Source of the DNA: Bolinopsis microptera | Lineage: Eukaryota; Ctenophora; Tentaculata; Lobata; Bolinopsidae | Direction: 5' to 3' | Assembly: GCF_026151205.1 (NCBI RefSeq) | Contig: NC_087076.1 | Location: 8,346,902-8,410,901, forward strand | DNA length: 64,000 nucleotides | Shown: positions 57,518-64,000 of the stretch, piece after piece | How the letters are laid out: every line of letters starts with the position of its first letter | How positions within the stretch are numbered: the first letter of the stretch is position 1 | The notes under the pieces: model-generated | The model's input: the letters and a program-made list of their open reading frames with translations, nothing else | Told to the model about the DNA's origin: nothing | Database searches by the model: none | Translations under genes and position numbers: made by a program

Positions 57518-60500
57518 CTACTCATTCAAGTAATTGTTTTTATTCTTTGGCTCATATCCAGCCTTAAATCCCGCAAATGTAAGCCTGCTTTCAAAAAGTT
57601 CTTCTGTATGTTCAAGTGAAATTCCTTTCGTTTCCGGTAAACAAATGAAGAAATAAACCATTCCTACAAACGTTATTGCACAGTAGGTGAAGAATGCTCC
57701 AGATGGTGTTGCAGCATTCGAAAGTTGGAGGAACGTCTGAAATATAAACTGTGTAGCAATATATATGGTTATTAGTGAAAAATCAAAATATTTAGGTAAA
57801 GCATAATAGACTAAATCGTAAATACATGAACACTAATTCTTCTTAAGACTTAAAATAAAATCAAAACTTAGTTAAACATTTATGAAACATGAGAAATTTT
57901 TATAATACTGTGATTCATATTTCTATTTTGATTTCCCTATAATATGTAAATGTCATTATAACAATAAATGGACTATATATAATAATAATACCTGTGAAAT
58001 TATGCTATTGCAGACCCAATTAGTAAATGTCGTCAAAGAAAGAGCTGTATCCCTTGCCCAGTTTGGAAAAATTTCGCTTGCAGGAATAAGACTTGTTAAT
58101 AATGGTATTTAGTATTTGAAATGTATATTACCTAAATCTTACACATCTGTCATTCCAAGTTGGTTGAGGAAATTACCTTCAAGTCACAATGAATAAGACT
58201 ATAAAACTTAAGCAGTTGCTGCATTTTGATAAAATTTTCCATATTTACCTGTTGATGGTCCAAGGAAGTGGGCCCATTCCTGGTGCAAAGCCCATGATGT
58301 AGATAATTAAGCCCACTATAGCTAACCACGATTCTTTCGTCTTACAAACTTTTTCTATATCTGTGACTCCTAAGAGAGCAACATCAATATTTTACTATTA
58401 GTATAGGGATCATTAACAGGTTATGTAAGCCAGCTTAAGGAAGAAGGCTGAGGGGTTTATATTTTATAAATGCCAAGAATAGTGTTATTTTATTGAGGTG
58501 AAGGTAAGGCCAGGGTGCAGGTGGGTCAATGGCCAAACTCAGGCTTGCACAATAGTATTTGAATGATTCCTTTTATATCATTTCTTTCAGCTGCAATTTT
58601 GCTGAGGATACAAATTCTTGTTTCCGATGCATTGTATCACGTTTCGATCCACCATGATGTTTTATATCACTCACCTGAAGCACAGTATTGTGTTATATCC
58701 GAAATTAATGTCACATTTGTTGATAAACACATCAGACTCCCAGATGCACCCTCACAAATTCCACATTTATTGTTTGACTCAACACAGCTATAACATGATT
58801 CAGCAATTATTTCACCAGCACAATCCGAAACTCCTGAAAGAGACCAAATTAATGTAGTTGAAATTAGAAGCTAGTATATCTTGTGGAAAATTTTAACGCT
58901 CATAATCAGGTGAAGCAAAAGGAAATCTTTCAATACGGTACCTGCAACATCCATTGCTTTTGAAGAATTTGTGATAACTATGAATGCTACTCCAAGTAAC
59001 GATAGTCCCAACATCATCACAGCCATACTTCCAAGGAGTAATTTTTTCCTCCCAAAGCGCTCAACACCGAATAAACCTGATAGGATTTCAATGTTTATAA
59101 AATTACAGTTCTGTAACTTTTACCTTTCTCTTTATAGAATAATTGGATCAAAAGAACTCTAACTTAACTTTGAAACAAACCTATGAATGTAAATGTGACA
59201 TTAGCTGTGCTAACGGCTGTTGAAAGCCAAATTGCTTTATTTGCTGATGCACCAGACATTACCAATATTGTAGCTGAGTAGTACCTGGACATAATGGGGT
59301 GTGGATACAGAGCATTAGTTATTGAATTATAATGTCATTTTACCAAATAAATTCCAGTGCATGTAATTCAACTGTATGATTTATCTAACAATTTAAAATG
59401 TAGATTTTAAAGGAGATTAGTTAGCTACTTACATTACAGAATTAATGCCCGAGAATTGTTGAAATAGTTGCAACATTACTCCAAGGAACAGTGCTCTTCT
59501 TACTGCCTTATTCTTCATCATATTTACCAAGACTTCAAATCCTGAGAGCAAGCAATTTTATTAAATTTACATTATATTTAACCTCTTAAAGTTTGTGCAT
59601 ACAATTATCATTGCTAGCATATACTGACTGAAGTTGTGTTGATTACTGTATTTAGATAATATATAAATAATTAACCTTTTCCACCAAGCTTCTCATTTTC
59701 ATTGGTTTGTTTAAAATCTTCTGCTATTTCGTTCATTTCCTTTGAAACATCTTCTGTTCCTCTGAGCTTTTAATGATATTCATTAAAACATGAAATATAT
59801 TTTCACTGTATGACAATAGGTTAGTTTTCTATGAATCAATTTGCTTTGTTTAAAACTGATATATTTTTTTTCTACTTCATAAAACCGGAGCATAGTGGTT
59901 CCACCTATGAATTTGGGTTTTTTATTTTGATAACATTCTATCAACTGTCATGTAAATTCCTCATACCTCGATTAGAATGGCCTTCGCTTGTTCAATATCT
60001 CCTCGAAAATAAAGCCATCTTGCACTTTTAGGCATAAAAATAAAGAGGACAAACATGATTGTTGATGGAACACAACTAAGTCCCAGCATCCACCTGTATA
60101 ATGTTAGGGTGCTAATGTCAACATGCCTTAAAGTTATTATTATATAATTGTGCCTTTCATTAGTTCCTAGATATCGAGAAGAAACCTTATAAAACTTGAT
60201 AAGAAAATACAAATTTGTGATGTTCCTTACCTCCAGCCACCAGAAATTGGTTCAAAAATCCCTGCCACAATGCTGCCTACAAGTATACCAATAGTAATGA
60301 GAAGTTGGTTACAAACAGTCATGGGTCCTCTCCAATCATTGGGTAATTGCTCAGCTATGTACAATGGTCCTGTCATTGACACAAAACCTGGAAGTTGTTT
60401 GATTTTTAACTGCATGGAATTTTAGCAGTCTGATTACCAGATTCTAACTTCGTCAATGTTTCCAGAAAATTTGAATATCTCATTTATATAGATTATAGAA

Positions 60501-61597
60501 TTATGACGTTTTTAAGGGGAAAAGTTCTAAGGAAGCATTGAATATTGATTGTCATTTCCAGTCACGACGAAATACTAAACATGTAGTCTATTGTAGCCCT
60601 ACCTATTGCAATTCCATCAAGAGCCCTACCAACCACTAGAATCTGCCAACTAGGTGCTATTGCCATGATAAAGGAAGCAACTGTAAGTATAGCAGCTCCA
60701 GCCATCATACTTATCTGGGAATTGAAATTTACAACTTGTTTTAGATGAATCTTAAACGATTTATCTACATAAGAGTTGTTATTTGATCGACAGCTGGAAG
60801 TTATGAATTTATATAAGCTCAACATTACCTTTCTACCCAAGAATTTGTTGAGGAAGCCTGCCATAAGAGCTCCTACTGCGCATGCCCATATTGCTGCGCT
60901 TACTATGAGCTCCTTCCTGCTGTCCCTTTCCTTAAGAAATATTTATCAAATATAGAGCATAGTCTTGAGGAGAGGGGTTAATTTAACTTTTATTTATATA
61001 TTTATATGTGTATAGTGATTCTAATTTTGTCTTAGCCTTATATTGAGTTATAATACTCTTGCTCATTTTTACACATTTGCTTACATCACTCACAGTCAGC
61101 CGCTCTGACATGGTCAACCACCTTCCTTGTGTTGTTGGTTAATCATATGAGCGGGATATAAATACCTCATTTCATTTCATAATTAAGTACTTAATATAGG
61201 ACAATGAATCGTAACATTTTGTATGGTGTAAGGGCAGGTTAGATCAGTACAAAGATTTCTACAAGATTGGTAAGGCCAGGGTCACCAGTCAAGTGAAGTT
61301 TCCACACGGCACTATCTTATGAAATTGTTTATCACTGTTTTAGAATTCTAATTTGATTATCTTACAGTGAACACAGTCATCAATATATAATATCAATACA
61401 ATGAATTAACAAAGTGTACATTATATAACCCCTTTCATTATCCTCCACAAACATGAACTAACCTCCAGGTCCCATGTGGGTTCGTCACCTGCAAGAGCAA
61501 CTAGACAGCCACTCATCACTCCTGTATCGTACCCAAAGAGAAATCCACCCATTACCGCTGAGAAGACTAACAGCTTTGTCTTATACGGTAGCCCCAT
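57518..61597 (-). CDS. SLC2A13: proton/myo-inositol (HMIT-like) sugar transporter, 13 exons
   Basis: Plasma-membrane MFS transporter of the SLC2 family, 551 aa. Exons in order: 61597-61463, 60930-60829, 60714-60603, 60387-60231, 60093-59967, 59766-59676, 59541-59433, 59284-59181, 59076-58942, 58833-58675, 58369-58249, 58076-57992, 57736-57518; all phases agree. Motifs: [14 protein letters not shown] (TM1), [24 protein letters not shown] in the central loop, [13 protein letters not shown] (TM7), [26 protein letters not shown] (TM10) and CLPETKG. The Cys-rich loop of exon 10 ([17 protein letters not shown]) lies between TM9 and TM10, a hallmark of HMIT/SLC2A13 over other GLUTs. The start codon is 603 bp from that of mL49 on the other strand. 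Substrate is inferred from family. Confidence 0.92.
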
Positions 61598-62200
61598 TTT
61601 GAAGTGACACCCTCACAAGAAATCTAGTGACTCATTCAATACACAACACAATCAGAGATTTACAAAATGGAATTGGGCGTTAAAATTTGTGGCCAGAACA
61701 CGGGAAATATCGAGCTCTTTCCCAAAGGTTCTAATATTTATTTAGGGTCATATTGCAAAGGTTATTAAAAACAACCCCTAAGATCGTATAATATTAAGTA
61801 AACCTAATTTTCTGGTAACTTTGGTAACCGATTACTCCGCGGGAGTGAGTACTGGCTTCAAGATTACAGGGATTCTAATTCCATTATGCACGTTGTTAGG
61901 GTTCATGAAGGTTTTCTGTCCCTAACTGTACTTCATCAAAACTCAGATATTGAATATTCTGTTCAGTTTTAACATGATATGATTATAATGTATGTTACTC
62001 AGCAAGAGTTGACACTTGACACTGTTCTAGATCATTCAACCTAAAAATTACAATAGGAAAATGTGTTAATTTTAGTACTGTTATCAATGTCAACTTTTAA
62101 CAATTCACCACACACTCTGATATATCACAAATTTGTACAGAAAATGATAAAATTGCGTTACTGTTAACAGCTGTTATCTAACTTACTTTTACTTACCAGG
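61598..62200. promoter_or_regulatory. shared intergenic region between divergent genes
   Basis: The 603 bp between the start codons of the HMIT-like gene (minus) and mL49 (plus) must hold both 5' regions. 'ttacttttacttaccag' just before the mL49 ATG could be an acceptor for a 5'UTR intron. No core promoter motif stands out. Confidence 0.4.
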
Positions 62201-62722
62201 ATGCAGTGCATAAGAAAAACATGCAACAGTATACCCGTCTGTACAAGATGTTACATCGGTGCCATGGGACCAGGTCTCTCTAGATCCGGTATCAAGCAAC
62301 CCGATTATGGTCAGGTCCCACGAATAGATAGGACTCAATATAAAAACTATCTGAAAACTTTGGAAAAATCAGCACTTACTCAGGACTCTGGAATAAAGAT
62401 TTCCAACTTACCTAGGAGTGTCCCAAACGCAATGCCTAGTGGTTGGGTGCCTCCTCCAACAAGCATACCACAACTTCCTTACTTTGTGTGGCGGAATGTA
62501 GATCAGACACTTCCAGTCGAACACAAAGAAAATCAGGACTTTCATAGGTTTACACAGATAACAAAGATTGAGGGGGATATTGAAGCTTTAAGAGGTGCAG
62601 TGGAGAACTTCTTGGATGATGAGACTATCCCAGTGGTGGCTAATGAGGTCACTGGGACAATCACTTGCTTGGGCTGGAGGGCTTTTGAAATAAAGAAATG
62701 GCTACAGTTTCAAGGATTTTAA
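62201..62722 (+). CDS. MRPL49: mitochondrial large ribosomal subunit protein mL49
   Basis: Structural protein of the mitochondrial 39S subunit. One coding exon, 173 aa, from ATG 62201 (a basic, Cys-containing N-terminus suited to mitochondrial import) to TAA at 62720-62722. Family features: PSGWVPPPTSIPQLPYFVWR, matching PSGWQPP...NLPYFV of human MRPL49; then ITKIEGDIEALRGAVENFLD and NEVTGTITCLGW, and the C-terminal IKKWLQFQGF (human LKAWLLEKGF). Length is close to human (166 aa). It lies between two HMIT-like genes and diverges from the first. An AATAAA at 62907-62912 may serve polyadenylation. Confidence 0.9.
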   Translation: MQCIRKTCNSIPVCTRCYIGAMGPGLSRSGIKQPDYGQVPRIDRTQYKNYLKTLEKSALTQDSGIKISNLPRSVPNAMPSGWVPPPTSIPQLPYFVWRNVDQTLPVEHKENQDFHRFTQITKIEGDIEALRGAVENFLDDETIPVVANEVTGTITCLGWRAFEIKKWLQFQGF

Positions 62723-63081
62723 GATCACGTGGACTTAGATCCTTTATTTTGTATTCGGAGCTGAACTTTGTAGTAAATTATTCTCATCTATTTGATTGTA
62801 TAAAATTGGGTCATTCTATTTGTCCATATTGTGTTGTTGAAACTCTGGACTTTTCTACAGAAATCTACATAATGAATCACAGTTTTTTTAAGAAGCAAAA
62901 GTTTAAAATAAAAAATTATCAACATTGAGTAGTAACCAATATTATAAGCACAGTTTAAAAATCACTCGATACTTTACGATTGACTGTTATAGCTTAATAG
63001 CTAATAAACACCTTTTGTTCATCTTTAAACATAGCAGTGCGGATCGACATATTGAAATCTAATTATATATTATCTAATTTA
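62723..63081. other. convergent 3' regions of mL49 and the second HMIT-like gene
   Basis: AT-rich; expected to contain both 3'UTRs. Short open frames here look like UTR noise. Confidence 0.5.
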
Positions 63082-63647
63082 TTATTCATCCTCATTGTTT
63101 ACGATTTCTTTCTTTCTTAATCCAGTCTTGAGTCCGACGAAAGTGAGACTACTCGAGAAAAGCTCTTCAGTGTGCTCAAGGGACACACCCCTCGTCTCAG
63201 GGAGACAGATGAAGAAGTATATCAGACCAATTAGTGTTATACCACAGTAGATAAAGAAGGCCCCGGAGGTTGTAGCCGCCTTCGTTAGTTGTAGGAACGT
63301 CTAAAAACAGATTGTCACAGTACCACGTAATATTGATGTGAGGAATTTTACATTGTTGTTCAGTGTCCACTTATAAGTTAGCTTTCGAATTTATGATTGA
63401 CCCAATGTTAATGTTATTGTGACTTGTGAGGCTAGTTATTTTACCTGTGAAATGATACTGTTGCAGATCCAGTTAGTAGTAGTAGTGATGGACATGGCAG
63501 TATCACGTGACCAGTTTGGGAATATCTCGCTGTTTATAGTCCATGGTAGAGGTCCCATACCCGGAGCAAAGCCCATAATGTAGACCACCAGTCCGACTAC
63601 AGCTAACCAGGAGTATTCTGTCTTGCAAACTTCAGACACTTTACCAC
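63082..63647 (-). CDS. second HMIT-like sugar transporter, last two exons in window
   Basis: Exons 63647-63445 and 63300-63082 (stop 63084-63082) encode [70 protein letters not shown] and [17 protein letters not shown]. This is closely parallel to the C-terminus of the gene at 57518-61597, and the last exon has the same 219-nt length. The intron that splits WTINS|EIFP in the first gene is absent here. Upstream exons are not seen before the window end; they lie beyond 64000 or are missing. Confidence 0.85.
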
Positions 63648-63792
63648 CTGGAAAGGGAGAAGGTAAAGTGAAGACTTGTTTCATGCTATGAGCCATTACA
63701 TTCCCTTGTAATGATTATCGCAGGCTTGTGAATAGGCGTATATTTATAGTTTTATATACTATCGGTATCACAATCATAATATTTAGCTCTAA

Positions 63793-64000
63793 ATGGAACC
63801 CACTGTTACATCTGAAAACAAAGTCAAGATCAAATGTTCAAGCTGCAGCGGCTGGTGTTACTCTATTAAAAATATTCGCACATGCTCATGGTGCCAAAGT
63901 AATGTCCATGTCAAATGTTTTAAGGATAATTTAGGCTGTACGAGTTGCTGTGAAAGTATCATTCCTGGATTTCACGCAACCTACTATGAAATCTATGACG
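63793..64000 (+). CDS. C1-domain protein, 5' part (diacylglycerol-kinase-like), cut by window edge
   Basis: From ATG 63793 (context AAATGG) a frame stays open to the window end. Its Cys/His pattern is C-x2-C-x12-C-x2-C-x4-H-x2-C-x6-C (CSSC...CSWCQSNVHVKC...C) followed by ESIIPGF. WCQxxVHxxC and a following I-I-P resemble the second C1 domain of diacylglycerol kinases. A stop lies just upstream of the ATG in frame, so either this is the true start or an acceptor lies within the first codons. It overlaps, on the opposite strand, the expected upstream region of the second HMIT-like gene. Confidence 0.5.
   Translation, partial: MEPTVTSENKVKIKCSSCSGWCYSIKNIRTCSWCQSNVHVKCFKDNLGCTSCCESIIPGFHATYYEIYD

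Noticed and set aside
1..64000. Bacterial-type features (operons, CRISPR, Shine-Dalgarno sites, rho-independent terminators)
   Set aside because: The genes have GT-AG introns and animal domain architectures. The direct repeats lack CRISPR spacer structure.

Overview
This is a 64 kb window of an AT-rich animal (metazoan) nuclear genome. The main genes are split by GT-AG introns. They include a RAF kinase with the animal B-Raf layout, an HMIT/SLC2A13-type sugar transporter, the mitochondrial ribosomal protein mL49 and a C1-domain exon. Between them lie LINE, LTR, hAT-like and mariner-like elements, tRNA-derived SINEs and many tandem arrays. The repeat-rich, intron-rich make-up and the single B-type RAF suggest an invertebrate. 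The sequence alone does not fix the phylum.

Layout. 1-20 kb is gene-poor: minisatellites, a 292-bp tandem repeat, two MITE families, a dead LINE inside a 63-bp minisatellite, and the end of a SWIM zinc-finger gene (10.4-11.4 kb, minus). 20.5-45.4 kb is almost entirely one minus-strand gene, the B-Raf-type kinase. I reconstructed seven coding exons whose phases agree: B-Raf-specific region, Ras-binding domain in three pieces, C1 domain in two pieces, CR2 14-3-3 site, kinase, C-terminal 14-3-3 site. Its introns hold a complete four-exon MFS transporter gene on the opposite strand (25.6-27.7 kb), a SINE, a 1.6 kb foldback element, a (GGGA)n array and a young non-autonomous LTR retrotransposon. 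45.8-57.4 kb is another repeat field with a 1.9 kb hAT-like foldback, a 17-copy 52-bp minisatellite, a mariner-like element, four copies of a tiny MITE family and a truncated LINE. 57.5-64 kb is a compact gene cluster: a 13-exon HMIT-like transporter (minus), mL49 (plus, head-to-head), the 3' end of a second HMIT-like gene (minus), and the start of a C1-domain protein (plus) cut by the window edge.

The most notable observations concern RAF coding exon 2. Its 5' splice site is the first unit of a ten-unit, 17-bp tandem array in which every unit carries a consensus splice donor. A retrotransposon with identical LTRs sits about 30 bp from its 3' splice site. The large kinase exon also appears to lack exactly one base. 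The ~80-bp MITE family with perfect 8-9 bp target duplications at four loci is the clearest candidate for an undescribed mobile element.
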